64,000 nt of DNA, taken from the NCBI RefSeq assembly GCF_000027225.1, contig NC_013892.1:806001-870000 (forward strand), in the 5' to 3' direction. Under the pieces are notes generated by a model. That model did not search any database. It was not told where the DNA came from and saw nothing but the letters and a program-made list of their open reading frames with translations. The stretch comes from Xenorhabdus bovienii SS-2004. Lineage in GTDB: Bacteria; Pseudomonadota; Gammaproteobacteria; Enterobacterales; Enterobacteriaceae. The position numbers and the translations under genes were made by a program. How positions within the stretch are numbered: position 1 is the stretch's first letter; every line of letters begins with the position of its first letter. Below, piece after piece: positions 43,143 through 52,072 of this stretch.

Positions 43143-44250
43143 ATACCCGTCGTCATTGAAGATGCTTGATTTTTCATTTGTATCAGATCATGATTGCGCC
43201 CATGAAAATTAATCTAACAGATGCCCAAAAAGACGCCCTCGAATTGATGCATGATACGACTCGCGATGGACGAGTACGTGACCGCATCAAGGCCGTGCTT
43301 TTGGCCTCAGAAGGCTGGACTGCCCAGATGATTGCTCAGGCTTTGCGGATCCATGAAAGTACGGTGAGCCGCCATCTGAAAGATTACTTCTCTGAGGAAA
43401 AACTCGCCCCTGAAAATGGGGGCTCTGAAAGCCGTTTGTCTGCCGAACAAACAACAGAATTAGTTGAGTATCTGATGGCAAATTTGATGCACACTACCGC
43501 ACAAATTGTGGCCTATGTTCGGGCACGATGGCAGGTGACTTTCACTGTCGCAGGAATGACGAAATGGCTTCACCGTCAAGGTTTCAGCTACAAGAAGCCA
43601 ATGGGTGCTCCGCATAAATTTGATGCGGATAAACAGCAACAGTTTATTGAAACCTACAACGCGCTGAAAGAAGAATGTGGCCAGAATGCGCCTATTTTAT
43701 TTATTGATGCGGTTCACCCGACCCTGTCCACAAAATTAAGTTATGGCTGGATGAAGAGCGGGCGGAAGCACGTCAAAGTGGTTGAAACCACAGGCAGTCG
43801 TACTCGACTCAACATCATGGGTGCCCTTAATTTACAACGGATTGAAGAGACTATTGTTCGTGAATATCCGACGATTAACGCGAAAAATGTCGTCCTTTTT
43901 TTCGGCTCAATCCGGGAAACCTATCCACTTTCGCAAAAAATCCACATTATTCTGGATGGTGCGGGTTATCACCGTTCCGGAGTCGTCCAATTTTTTGCCG
44001 AGGTTTTGAATATTGAGTTGCACTACCTGCCGCCTTACAGCCCTAATCTCAACCCGATTGAGCGATTATGGAAGTATGTGAATGAGCAGGTACGAAACAA
44101 TGTCTATTTTCCGGATACCAAAACATTCCGTGAAACGCTGCGCCACTTTTTTCATGTCACATTGCCAGAAAAAGCGAAAGAACTCACCACTCGGTTGACT
44201 GATAACTTCCAGATTTTAAAACCCGCATCTTCAAGTTAATTGCGTATATA
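43139..44250 (+). mobile_element. IS630-family insertion sequence, apparently intact
   Basis: About 1.1 kb. The left end reads TATATACCCGTCGTCA-TTGAAGATGC and the right end, reverse-complemented, TATATACGCAATTAACTTGAAGATGC, so the inner TTGAAGATGC is shared exactly. TA repeats flank both ends, as expected for the TA target of this family, which prevents fixing the boundary to the base. One uninterrupted transposase gene fills it. It is the least damaged element in the 40-46 kb region and therefore probably the latest arrival. Confidence 0.85.
43202..44239 (+). CDS. IS630-family transposase
   Basis: A 345-residue Tc1/mariner-like DDE transposase. An N-terminal helix-turn-helix (WTAQMIAQALRIHESTVSRHL, about residues 38-58) and winkled winged-helix part are followed by the catalytic residues in LFIDAVHP, IHIILDGAGYHRS and PYSPNLNPIERLWKYV (D, D, E). 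I use the ATG at 43202 (MKINLTDAQKDALEL). An earlier in-frame ATG at 43166 lies within the terminal repeat zone; neither has a strong ribosome-binding site. All catalytic blocks are intact. Confidence 0.9.
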   Translation: MKINLTDAQKDALELMHDTTRDGRVRDRIKAVLLASEGWTAQMIAQALRIHESTVSRHLKDYFSEEKLAPENGGSESRLSAEQTTELVEYLMANLMHTTAQIVAYVRARWQVTFTVAGMTKWLHRQGFSYKKPMGAPHKFDADKQQQFIETYNALKEECGQNAPILFIDAVHPTLSTKLSYGWMKSGRKHVKVVETTGSRTRLNIMGALNLQRIEETIVREYPTINAKNVVLFFGSIRETYPLSQKIHIILDGAGYHRSGVVQFFAEVLNIELHYLPPYSPNLNPIERLWKYVNEQVRNNVYFPDTKTFRETLRHFFHVTLPEKAKELTTRLTDNFQILKPASSS

Positions 44251-44279
44251 TCATTAATATGAAAATCCGGAGGTGAGTT

Positions 44280-45227
44280 ATGATATCAGTGCAAAATTTT
44301 TTTCTAAAGGATAACCTTCTCTCTATTAAATCATTAAACTTAGACACTATAATGAATATTATAGATCTGGCTCAGAATTTTAAAGTATCAAAACCTGATA
44401 AAAAAATAAAAAAAAGAAATGAAGATATCCTTGTTGCTTCACTTTTTTTTCAGGCCAGTACAAGAACTCGCCTCAGTTTTGAAAGCGCAGCCAACCGTCT
44501 TGGTGCAAGAGTTATAGGTTTTGCTGATGGTGAGTCAAGCCGTTCTGGTTCAAGCTGGAATGAAAAATTTACGGATACTGCACAAATGATCAATGCGTAT
44601 GCCGATATTGCCGTTATACGCCACGCCGAAGTTGAGCCTGTGCATAACTATTGTATAAAAAGTCGCCTTCCAGTTATAAATGCGGGAAATGGTGAAGGAT
44701 TAAATGCAGAGCATCCAACGCAGGCTTTGCTTGATATTTTTACCATTCATCAATCTTTCCCTCTTCATAAATCATTAACTTTATTATTATGCTGCCACCC
44801 CTCTTCCCGATCAGCGCGTTCTCTTCTCTTCTGTATCGCCCTGTTTCACAATATAAAATTATTACTTTGCACTGAAGAAAATTGTAAGCTTTTTCAAGAA
44901 GACGAAGCGTACCTTCGTCAAGCGGGTGTCACCTACTAATATCTCCATAACATCAAAGAGGGGTTGTGTAGTGCGGATGTTATTTATATGGCGGGTTATA
45001 GAGAAACAGCAGATCATTTACCCAATTCCAATTTGATGCTCACTCCTGATCTACTTTCACACTTACATCCCCGCGCCATAATTATGCATCCTCTTCCTCG
45101 AGGTTATGAGCTTCCTTATGAGTTAGATAATTCAGTACATTGTGCTTATTTTTCTCAGGCTGAGAACGGAGTTTTTGTTAGAATGGCAATTCTCCAAGGT
45201 TACTTCAACGTTATTGGCGGACGGTAA
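44280..45227 (+). pseudogene. Aspartate-carbamoyltransferase-like protein, one in-frame stop
   Basis: A divergent member of the aspartate/ornithine carbamoyltransferase family. The frame spans 315 codons with the carbamoyl-phosphate motif FQASTRTRLSFES (about residues 57-69), then EHPTQALLDIFTI and [14 protein letters not shown] single in-frame TAA at 44937-44939 splits it into 219 and about 95 codons. ATG follows an excellent GGAGGTGA. It is not the housekeeping pyrB: the sequence is far from E. coli PyrB, no pyrI follows and codons are AT-rich. Such paralogues occur in some secondary-metabolite clusters, so a lost biosynthetic role is possible. If the stop is real the protein is dead. Confidence 0.75.
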
Positions 45228-45284
45228 GGATCCGTGCGTAAACAGGAAGGGGTTTGGTGGTAGTTGGTCAGGGTGGTTTCACAG

Positions 45285-45428
45285 TGGCTGCGATGGCGGA
45301 TGGGTGAAACCTATATCAAAGTAAAAGGTCAGTGGAAATACCTTTACCGGGCGGTCGATACCCACGGTCAGACGATTGACTTCCTGCTGACCGCTCACCG
45401 TGATGCGGTCACCGCCCTGCATTTTTTC
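45285..45428 (+). pseudogene. IS6-family transposase, internal fragment
   Basis: The frame reads RWRMGETYIKVKGQWKYLYR, then AVDTHGQTIDFLLTAHRDAV and TALHFF, the first part of the DDE domain of IS6-family transposases. The first catalytic Asp (normally in MDETYIKV) is Gly here. Both ends of the transposase are missing, and the sequence changes to another transposase tail after 45428. Confidence 0.75.
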
Positions 45429-45444
45429 CAGATCCGCCCTCGTG

Positions 45445-45666
45445 ACTATTTTGCGGATACGGGAGAAAAAAACGGCAAAGGGGCTGATAGCCCTCAGTGT
45501 CTCGGAACTGCGTAAGTTGCTGTCAGAATTGATGGAAAAAACGGGGGAGACAGTCGAACAGATTTTACATTGGTCATACTGGCGGCGGCGACACCAATAC
45601 TATGCACAACAATGTCATTATCGTCACCGAGATAACCCTCTGATTACAAATAAATTACGACTGTAG
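45445..45666 (+). pseudogene. DDE transposase C-terminal tail, family uncertain
   Basis: In a different frame from the preceding IS6 piece, the plus strand reads TAKGLIALSVSELRKLLSEL and then ILHWSYWRRRHQYYAQQCHY before a stop. W-S-W-R-R-HQ and CHY blocks of this kind end several DDE transposases (IS701/IS4-like). I cannot name the family with certainty. It is fused directly to the IS6 fragment. Confidence 0.5.
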
Positions 45667-45765
45667 CACTAGGTCAATTTCTTTAAAACCGACCGCAGAG
45701 GATGAGTGAGCAAACGCAGAAATAGATAACCATAATAGACTAACTAAAGAATAAAATTTAAGCAT
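45655..45765 (-). pseudogene. Truncated secreted-protein gene (signal peptide remnant)
   Basis: The ATG at 45765, with CCGGAG five bases upstream, opens MLKFYSLVSLLWLSISAFAH, a clean signal peptide, followed by SSSAVGFKEIDLVLQS and a stop inside the transposase tail on the other strand. The first 30 or so codons look like a real exported protein whose remainder was removed by the insertion junction near 45665. The function is unknown. Confidence 0.4.
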
Positions 45766-45833
45766 GAATACTCCGGAGAAACTGATCATAGTTGGATTTA
45801 TTATTACTGAGCATAATCTACTCTTAAATATTA

Positions 45834-46047
45834 TTTGTACATACAAGAGTCTGATAGACAGTTGGTATCGATACTGAAAACAGTTCAGCCAGATCGTTGA
45901 GTACTCCGCCATTCCGTGCATGCGGCATAGCTCTTTCTGTTGCTTATCCAAGAATTTTGGTTGTTTACCTCGTAGTTTTCCTTTTGCCCGGGTAATAGCC
46001 ATACCTTCCCGAGTGCGCAGCCATATCAAATCCCTTTCGAACTCTGC
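45834..46047 (-). pseudogene. Serine recombinase (resolvase/invertase) fragment
   Basis: The minus strand reads [40 protein letters not shown] and CRMHGMAEYS. After a frameshift near 45900 it continues NDLAELFSVSIPTVYQTLV and a stop. This is the end of the catalytic domain (the E-helix) and the C-terminal helix-turn-helix of a Tn3-resolvase/Hin-type recombinase. The catalytic serine half is absent. Its upstream edge is joined to the last codons of cobT. Confidence 0.8.
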
Positions 46048-47090
46048 TCCGGCAAACTGATCCCACTGCTCGCCAGTTGCCCCATATTGCAGTAAATCGC
46101 ACAAGCGGCATCAATCAAAGACATCGCAATTGCCGCTCCACTGCCTTCACCAAGGCGCAAACCCAGATGAAGATAAGGTTGCAGACGCAAATGCTGTAAT
46201 GCCAGCCCTGAGCCTTTTTCTGCTGACAGATGTGAAGGAATACAGTAATTCCGTGCAATAGGTGCCATCTGGCAGGCAGCCAATGCAGAAGCATAAGAAA
46301 GAAAACCATCAAGAACGACAGGAACACCTGACGCCGCGGCTCCGAGAATCACTCCCGTCATACCGACAAGGTCAAACCCGCCTACTTTTGCCAATACATC
46401 AAGCGCATCATTCTTATTCGGCTGATTGACGATAATCGACTGATGCACAACGGAGCCTTTGTGCATCAGCCACTCAATGGGCAAATTAGCCCCCTGCCCA
46501 ACCACATCATGGGGATCACTGCCCGTCAGCACGCTGATGACTGCCGCGGCCGGCGTGGTATTGGCGATACCCAGCTCCCCCACACCAAATACGGACACCC
46601 CTGCGGCAATACGCTGTTGCACCAGTTGCGCACTCGCCAGCAACAAAGTTTCAGCCTGTGTATATTGCATAGCTGCCCCCTGTGCAATATTGCCACAGCC
46701 GCGAGCCAATTTCAGGGACAGTAAATTGTCAATCGGATCACCATCGATCCCAATATCCACGGGCAAGACATGGGTACCGCTGTTTTTTGCCAGTACACAG
46801 ACCCCGGTTATCCCTTGCAGCATATTCCGTGCCTGTATCGCCGTGACATTCTTGGGTGAGATTGCCACACCTTCGTCATATACCCCATGATCGGCACACA
46901 TGACGATGATTTCTTTTTGCAGATTGCGAAGATCCAGTATCCCCGGCATGCCTGAAAGCTGGATCGCCAGTGCTTCAAGACGCCCCAAACTGCCCAGCGG
47001 TTTGACCAGGCTGTCAATGTGCTGCGTCGCGGTTTCTATTTTCGCCTGATTCAGCGGCTGGATTGCATCAAGTAAAGATTGAAGAGTCAT
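46026..47090 (-). CDS. cobT: Nicotinate-nucleotide-DMB phosphoribosyltransferase CobT, altered C-terminus
   Basis: A 354-residue enzyme that transfers phosphoribose from nicotinate mononucleotide to 5,6-dimethylbenzimidazole, giving alpha-ribazole phosphate for the cobalamin lower loop. [29 protein letters not shown] and the catalytic-glutamate region [13 protein letters not shown] are present. I use the ATG at 47090 with AGG nine bases upstream; an ATG at 47099 is also in frame. The native sequence runs to about ISLPE; the last residues (QSSKGI) come from the abutting recombinase fragment. Nearly the full family length is kept, so activity is likely. Confidence 0.93.
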   Translation of the reverse strand: MTLQSLLDAIQPLNQAKIETATQHIDSLVKPLGSLGRLEALAIQLSGMPGILDLRNLQKEIIVMCADHGVYDEGVAISPKNVTAIQARNMLQGITGVCVLAKNSGTHVLPVDIGIDGDPIDNLLSLKLARGCGNIAQGAAMQYTQAETLLLASAQLVQQRIAAGVSVFGVGELGIANTTPAAAVISVLTGSDPHDVVGQGANLPIEWLMHKGSVVHQSIIVNQPNKNDALDVLAKVGGFDLVGMTGVILGAAASGVPVVLDGFLSYASALAACQMAPIARNYCIPSHLSAEKGSGLALQHLRLQPYLHLGLRLGEGSGAAIAMSLIDAACAIYCNMGQLASSGISLPEQSSKGI

Positions 47091-47111
47091 GTGTATCATC
47101 CTGGCTATTCT

Positions 47112-47334
47112 TCAGGCCGATATTCTGCCCGTCCATTGAAGACACGCAATGTGATTATCGACGACGCTATAAGCACCTTGCTGAAAGGGAAAAGACCACA
47201 TGGCTTCTGTCGGCATTTTGCCAGTCAGACAACCAACGTGCCCCCGTCCCCGTCAGTGACAGATCCGTACTGCCGCAAAAAACGTTGTTAATATTGGCTT
47301 CCGTTTGCCCGTGTCGAACGAGAAAAAGCCGCAT
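47112..47334 (-). pseudogene. cobC: Alpha-ribazole phosphatase CobC, internal deletion
   Basis: From the ATG at 47334 the frame reads MRLFLVRHGQTEANINNVFC and GSTDLSLTGTGAR, the phosphoglycerate-mutase-like N-terminus with the catalytic RHG. It then passes, in another frame, directly to GKMPTEAMWSFPFQQGAYSV and VDNHIACLQW and a TGA at 47114-47112, which correspond to the C-terminal end of CobC. About 120 of 200 residues, including the second catalytic histidine, are missing. The gene lies between cobS and cobT in the operon. Confidence 0.88.
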
Positions 47335-47365
47335 TGGATGATTTTCTCCAGATTGATCACCCAAT

Positions 47366-48124
47366 CTATTCCCAGATCATGACCAGCAGAAAAATGACTT
47401 CCCCTGCTTCAATTGAAGCACCCAGCGTATCGCCGGTCTGACCACCAAGACGATAATTAAAATAGAAGGCCAATCCATAAATGACGATCAATGTCACCAT
47501 CATGGCGATTAATCCTTGCCAGTCTCCGAGCGCGATAACCAATACCGCACCGCCTAAAAGCGTGAGAGCAGTCGATCGCGGAGTCATTCGGCCAATATAA
47601 CTGCTTCCCATGCCTTCACCTTCACGGGCGTAACGCTGTTCATACATCAGCAGCACGACGGCCGTACGCCCGACAATCGGTGCGCACGTCAGCAAGGCAA
47701 ATAGCTCAAGAGGGGGATGATAAGAAAGCTCTGCTACGGCGAAAACCTTAAGGAAAAGACAGAAAATTAACCCCAGACCGCCATATGTACCGAGACGGCT
47801 ATCGCGCATGATCGCCAGCATTGTTTCTCGCCGGCGGGCAGAGAAAAGGCCATCACAGGTATCGGCCAAACCATCTAAATGTAACCCGCCTGTCAACAGT
47901 GCCAATGCCAGCACATAGCCAATGGCACCGATATACATACCGCCGCCGGATTGACTAATCGAGAGCGAAATCAGGGCGGCCAATCCGCCAATAATCAGGC
48001 CAATCACCGGAAAATTCGGTACGCCGCGCCAATACTGGCTGAAATCAACCCCCTCCGTCCATTTTACAGGCACGGGAAGCCGTGTCATAAATTGCAATGT
48101 CGCCCAAAAGAGATTCAGCTTCAT
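47366..48124 (-). CDS. cobS: Cobalamin synthase CobS (AdoCbi-GDP ribazoletransferase)
   Basis: A 252-residue polytopic inner-membrane enzyme that joins adenosylcobinamide-GDP to alpha-ribazole (phosphate), the last assembly step. The signature [17 protein letters not shown] carries the metal-binding aspartates. Six or so membrane segments are seen. The ATG overlaps the cobU stop (ATGA), so the two are coupled. The start follows [19 protein letters not shown] as in enterobacterial CobS. Confidence 0.96.
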   Translation of the reverse strand: MKLNLFWATLQFMTRLPVPVKWTEGVDFSQYWRGVPNFPVIGLIIGGLAALISLSISQSGGGMYIGAIGYVLALALLTGGLHLDGLADTCDGLFSARRRETMLAIMRDSRLGTYGGLGLIFCLFLKVFAVAELSYHPPLELFALLTCAPIVGRTAVVLLMYEQRYAREGEGMGSSYIGRMTPRSTALTLLGGAVLVIALGDWQGLIAMMVTLIVIYGLAFYFNYRLGGQTGDTLGASIEAGEVIFLLVMIWE

Positions 48125-48666
48125 TTGATTTTGACTCCAACCCCTGAGACCATCAGCCAGACCTCTTTAGCCGCCTGCGCCAGTTTTTGGTTAACGCGCC
48201 CGGCGATATCGACAAAATGACGCGCCAGCCGATTTTCAGGCATAATGCCCATGCCCACTTCATTCGTGACCAAATACACCGGAGCCGGACAATGCAGGCA
48301 AGCCGCGATCAGATCATCTATCTGACGCTGAATAAATCCCTCCAATGATGGAAAATCCCATTCATCAGGTGATGCCCCTGCCGATTCGTCAAACAGCAGG
48401 TTGGCAGTCAACGTTGTTACACATTCAAGTATCACGCCCTCTTCGGGTTGCCGATGCTGGCGGATCACGCTGGCCAAGTCTTGATAACCCTCCCAAGTCC
48501 GCCAGTGTGAAGGGCGTTCCTGTCTATGCCGCTCGATGCGAGCCGCCATTTCTTCATCCGTAACCTGCGCCGTAGCAATATAAAGTACCTGCTCACACTG
48601 CCCCGCAATCCGCCGTTCTGTGTAGGCACTTTTACCGCTCCGTGCACCTCCCGTCACCAAAATCAT
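48121..48666 (-). CDS. cobU: Adenosylcobinamide kinase/guanylyltransferase CobU
   Basis: A 181-residue bifunctional enzyme that phosphorylates adenosylcobinamide and transfers GMP to it. The P-loop is GGARSGKS (residues 6-13), and the guanylylated histidine lies in [11 protein letters not shown] (about residue 46). It is 59 bases after cbiP, the largest gap in the distal operon, and overlaps cobS by ATGA. Confidence 0.96.
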   Translation of the reverse strand: MILVTGGARSGKSAYTERRIAGQCEQVLYIATAQVTDEEMAARIERHRQERPSHWRTWEGYQDLASVIRQHRQPEEGVILECVTTLTANLLFDESAGASPDEWDFPSLEGFIQRQIDDLIAACLHCPAPVYLVTNEVGMGIMPENRLARHFVDIAGRVNQKLAQAAKEVWLMVSGVGVKIK

Positions 48667-48725
48667 TTTGTGATCCCAAACTCCGTAAAGTCACAATGCT
48701 CACACGATACGCCTTGTTTTTGCAA

Positions 48726-50267
48726 TCAGTGATGCTCTTCATGCTCTTTCATTAACTGATAGATACGATCAATATCGAGATGCTCACGCATACTGGCAGC
48801 CAGAATATTGAACTGTTTTTCTTTGTGCTGGACGTAATTGAACATCACATTTTCTAATGGTGCGAGGCCTTTTTGGCGACGAAGCTGGTTCAGTAATGGG
48901 CGAGTAAACGTATTCTGATCAAACAGGCCATGCAGGTAACTGCCCATTACCGATCCTGACTGATTAACTGCGCCATCAAACCAGACCGTCTCCTCTCCAT
49001 TACGCAGATGCATTTTGGCAAATGGCCATGCCTGCTCGCCAAGCTGTGTCATTCCCATATGAATCTCATAGCCCGCAATCGGCTGCTCGCTGCATGAATT
49101 CAGCATCCCCGTCAGCTCAGGCATGACAACGCCTTTAACCTGTGCCGTGTGTTTTTCATTGGCAAACTGAGTATCAGCATCCAGTAATCCCAGGCCGGCC
49201 ATCCGGTTTAAGCCTGATTCAACTTCATCAATGATCTGTTTTCCCAGCATCTGAAAGCCGCCACAAATCCCAATAATCGGGATACCTGACTGGTGCGCGG
49301 CGATAATTGCCTGATCAAGCCCTTGGATCTTTAACCATAATAAGTCACCCAACGTATTTTTGCTGCCCGGCAAAACGATCAGATCTGATCCGTGAAGTGC
49401 TGAAGGATCAGAGACATAACGCAGATGAACATCAGGTTGTGCCGCCAACGCGTTGAAATCCGTGAAATTGGCGATATGCGGAAACTGGATAACCGCGATA
49501 TCCAGCCAATTTTCTGTGTGCTTGCCGGAGTGAGCATATTTGCCGACCTGCAAGGCGACGCTGTCCTCATCTTCCAAATCGAGATCCAACCACGGCAGCA
49601 CACCCAATATCGGCACTTGTGTCAGCTCTTCGATCTGATCGATGCCTGATTGCAGTAAAGCCGGATCGCCACGGAATTTATTGATGATCACGCCTTTGAC
49701 CCGTGCTCTTTCCTCTGGCCTGAGGAGTGCCAGCGTGCCATAGATCGCGGCAAACACGCCGCCACGATCAATATCCGCTACCAGAATGACCGGAACATCC
49801 GCCAACTCTGCCATGCCCATGTTGACGATATCGCGATCACGCAAATTGATTTCAGCCGGACTCCCCGCACCTTCCAGTACCATAATATCGGTTTCCGCTG
49901 CGAGGCTGTCATAGGCAGCCAGAATCTGCTGTTGAAGCCGTGGCTTATATTCGTGATATTCCACGGCATTCATGCTGCATACTACTTTGCCCATAAAAAT
50001 CACCTGCGCTTTACGATCGCTGGTGGGTTTCAGTAAAACCGGATTCATACGCACATCCGGCTCAATACCTGCCGCTTCTGCCTGAAATATCTGCGCCCGC
50101 CCCATTTCTTTGCCATCGGCAGTAATACCCGAATTGAGCGCCATATTTTGCGATTTGAAAGGAATGCAGTGATAGCCGTCCTGTAAAAAGATCCGGCAAA
50201 ATCCGGCCACCAGCACACTTTTGCCCACATCAGAAGCCGTTCCCTGAATCATCAGAGATAGTGTCAT
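48726..50267 (-). CDS. cbiP: Adenosylcobyric acid synthase CbiP
   Basis: A 513-residue glutamine-dependent amidase that amidates four carboxylates of adenosylcobyrinate a,c-diamide. An N-terminal dethiobiotin-synthetase-like ATPase part ([18 protein letters not shown]) is followed by a class I glutamine amidotransferase domain with the nucleophile in [10 protein letters not shown]. The start at the ATG at 50267 follows AGGAGA and overlaps the cbiO stop (ATGA); a longer frame to 50324 is rejected. Confidence 0.96.
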   Translation of the reverse strand: MTLSLMIQGTASDVGKSVLVAGFCRIFLQDGYHCIPFKSQNMALNSGITADGKEMGRAQIFQAEAAGIEPDVRMNPVLLKPTSDRKAQVIFMGKVVCSMNAVEYHEYKPRLQQQILAAYDSLAAETDIMVLEGAGSPAEINLRDRDIVNMGMAELADVPVILVADIDRGGVFAAIYGTLALLRPEERARVKGVIINKFRGDPALLQSGIDQIEELTQVPILGVLPWLDLDLEDEDSVALQVGKYAHSGKHTENWLDIAVIQFPHIANFTDFNALAAQPDVHLRYVSDPSALHGSDLIVLPGSKNTLGDLLWLKIQGLDQAIIAAHQSGIPIIGICGGFQMLGKQIIDEVESGLNRMAGLGLLDADTQFANEKHTAQVKGVVMPELTGMLNSCSEQPIAGYEIHMGMTQLGEQAWPFAKMHLRNGEETVWFDGAVNQSGSVMGSYLHGLFDQNTFTRPLLNQLRRQKGLAPLENVMFNYVQHKEKQFNILAASMREHLDIDRIYQLMKEHEEHH

Positions 50268-51076
50268 TGTCGTTTCTCCTTTGTTGCATGCAGGATAGCA
50301 AAAAGCGCCTGCTCTGTTTTGCACAGAGGCAATCCGGCTTCACTGTGTACTTTCACCAGCCACGGCTGCACCAAACCTGCCTGTTCCAGCAGATCTTTTT
50401 GCAGGAAGACGGTTTCTGGTTTACCTGAACTGATCACCCGACCCTTTGCCAGTACATATAAACCATCACAAATCTGATAGATCAAATCTATATCATGGCT
50501 GGAAATAATGATCCGTTTACCCCCGGCAGCAATCATGGCGATGATTTCCAGCATTTGCTGACGCCCGGAAGGATCAAGCCCCGCTGTCGGCTCATCCAGC
50601 AACAGGTAATCAAATTCCATCACTAATGCACCCGCAATCGCCACCCGCTTTTTCTGACCAAAACTCAAGTATTGAATCGGCTTGTTGCGGAAAGCATGGG
50701 CATCCACCAATGTCAGTGCACGTTCTATCCTGCGCTGAATTTCGGCCTCCTCCACACCCAGATTACGCAGGCTGAAAGCCAGATCGCTGTCAATGTCGGT
50801 ATAAAAGATCTGTTGATCCGGATCTTGAAATACCGTGACGACCCGCTGACGCAACGCCATCAACCTTTTTTTACTGTAATCCAATGGTGCATTATCCCAC
50901 CAGACAGCGCCTTGTTGTGGACGCAGGATGCCGGAAAGGTTCATCAGCAAAGTCGATTTACCACAACCATTCGCTCCGATAATTCCGGTAACTTGATGAT
51001 GGCTGAAATCAAGTGTCAGGTTTTGCAAGATAGGTTCATCCTGATAACTGAAATACAGTGCCTGCGTCGCCAGCAT
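50264..51076 (-). CDS. cbiO: Cobalt ECF transporter ATPase CbiO
   Basis: A 270-residue ATPase of the CbiMNQO energy-coupling-factor cobalt importer. Walker A is [11 protein letters not shown] (about residues 35-45), the signature [15 protein letters not shown] and Walker [13 protein letters not shown]. The ATG at 51076 has AGGAGGTGAAC upstream; a GTG at 51082 falls within that ribosome-binding site. It is coupled to cbiP downstream. Confidence 0.95.
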   Translation of the reverse strand: MLATQALYFSYQDEPILQNLTLDFSHHQVTGIIGANGCGKSTLLMNLSGILRPQQGAVWWDNAPLDYSKKRLMALRQRVVTVFQDPDQQIFYTDIDSDLAFSLRNLGVEEAEIQRRIERALTLVDAHAFRNKPIQYLSFGQKKRVAIAGALVMEFDYLLLDEPTAGLDPSGRQQMLEIIAMIAAGGKRIIISSHDIDLIYQICDGLYVLAKGRVISSGKPETVFLQKDLLEQAGLVQPWLVKVHSEAGLPLCKTEQALFAILHATKEKRQ

Positions 51077-51114
51077 GTTCACCTCCTTTATCTGATAAGC
51101 CGCAATTCCCCATG

Positions 51115-51792
51115 TTATAAATGAAAATCACCCTGATACAGTTTGAGTGTCAGCGCCACACTCATCTGCTGATAACGGCTCATCACCCGCGTAAACAGCA
51201 TACCGACCAGCATCGCCAGTGAGCGGTAGTCCGTTCGCAGGGAGCGATAACCAAAACGCAGTGATTGCGCGCGGTGGATCGCGGCGGCTTCCTCCACAAA
51301 GATAAAGATAAAGCGCCATGTCAACAGGATCTGTTCAATCAAGAGGTGGGGAACACGGCAGAATTTCAGTAACTTAATCATCTGCTCAAAGGGCATATTC
51401 AGCATGAACCAGAAGGTTGCCGCCAACGTTGCAAGGCTGCGCCAGAGAGTCTGATTAGCCATGTTTACACCCTGTGAATCAATACCCAGCCAATATTGCC
51501 CTACTTTAAATCCCCACAACAGGCTGTCCGGCTGCAAACTGGCAGACAATACGATAGCAATCAGGCCAATGCCGAGAAACCCCAGCGGGATCAACAGCCA
51601 TTTCAGGTAACGCAGCAGGCTGATCCGCAGCAGATAGCAGGTAAATAGGGCAAGGCCGAATAACAGTACGGCCTGCCATACTGGAGATAGCCCCATCGCC
51701 AGCACCATAAACAGCAGATACAGGGCGAATTTCGCCTTGGGATCTTTATTGCGCCAACGGCTCTGGTCGCTCAGTTTATCAATGCCGATCAT
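51115..51792 (-). CDS. cbiQ: Cobalt ECF transporter transmembrane subunit CbiQ
   Basis: A 225-residue T-component with about five membrane helices and, near the C-terminus, the coupling-helix signature AQSLRFGYRS...TRVMSRYQQMSVA that contacts CbiO. The start at the ATG at 51792 (MIGIDKLSDQSRWRNKDPKA) matches CbiQ and overlaps the end of cbiN by 14 bases. Confidence 0.94.
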   Translation of the reverse strand: MIGIDKLSDQSRWRNKDPKAKFALYLLFMVLAMGLSPVWQAVLLFGLALFTCYLLRISLLRYLKWLLIPLGFLGIGLIAIVLSASLQPDSLLWGFKVGQYWLGIDSQGVNMANQTLWRSLATLAATFWFMLNMPFEQMIKLLKFCRVPHLLIEQILLTWRFIFIFVEEAAAIHRAQSLRFGYRSLRTDYRSLAMLVGMLFTRVMSRYQQMSVALTLKLYQGDFHL

Positions 51793-52060
51793 GATCTTTA
51801 CGGCTGCGGCGATAATAACCAAGGATATAGAAAATCACGGCAGTACCGAGGCTGCCCTGTAATGTGAACAACAGGCTTTCAATTTCACCGCTGGCCGGTT
51901 CATACAAGGATTCGAACCAAGGGGTATAATTGGGCGCAATTTCCATGATTTGCGCTTCAGCCTGACCATCCGCACCACCAAATTCCCCGCCGTGATCAAT
52001 GAAAAATGGAATAACGCACAGAGCAATCAGCAGAGACAGCAATATTAATGTCTTTTTCAT
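51779..52060 (-). CDS. cbiN: Cobalt transport protein CbiN
   Basis: A 93-residue, two-helix auxiliary subunit of the cobalt importer, with an N-terminal helix (residues 3-19), a periplasmic loop (DHGGEFGGADGQAEAQIMEI) and a C-terminal helix (about 68-84). CbiN interacts with CbiM and permits cobalt loading. The start is the ATG at 52060 after GGAGTGTTGAAG. The length is exactly that usual for the family. Confidence 0.95.
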   Translation of the reverse strand: MKKTLILLSLLIALCVIPFFIDHGGEFGGADGQAEAQIMEIAPNYTPWFESLYEPASGEIESLLFTLQGSLGTAVIFYILGYYRRSRKDHDRH

Positions 52061-52072
52061 CTTCAACACTCC

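Noticed and set aside
39920..46050. CRISPR array, tRNA-flanked genomic island or prophage
   Set aside because: No regularly spaced repeats, no tRNA gene and no phage structural genes were seen; only insertion-sequence and recombinase fragments.
45655..46104. A single 149-codon minus-strand gene
   Set aside because: It is a chance read-through of a recombinase fragment (46047-45834, itself frameshifted) and a separate signal-peptide remnant with its own ribosome-binding site.
46459..46890. A 143-codon plus-strand frame opposite cobT
   Set aside because: Antisense shadow of cobT without supporting signals.
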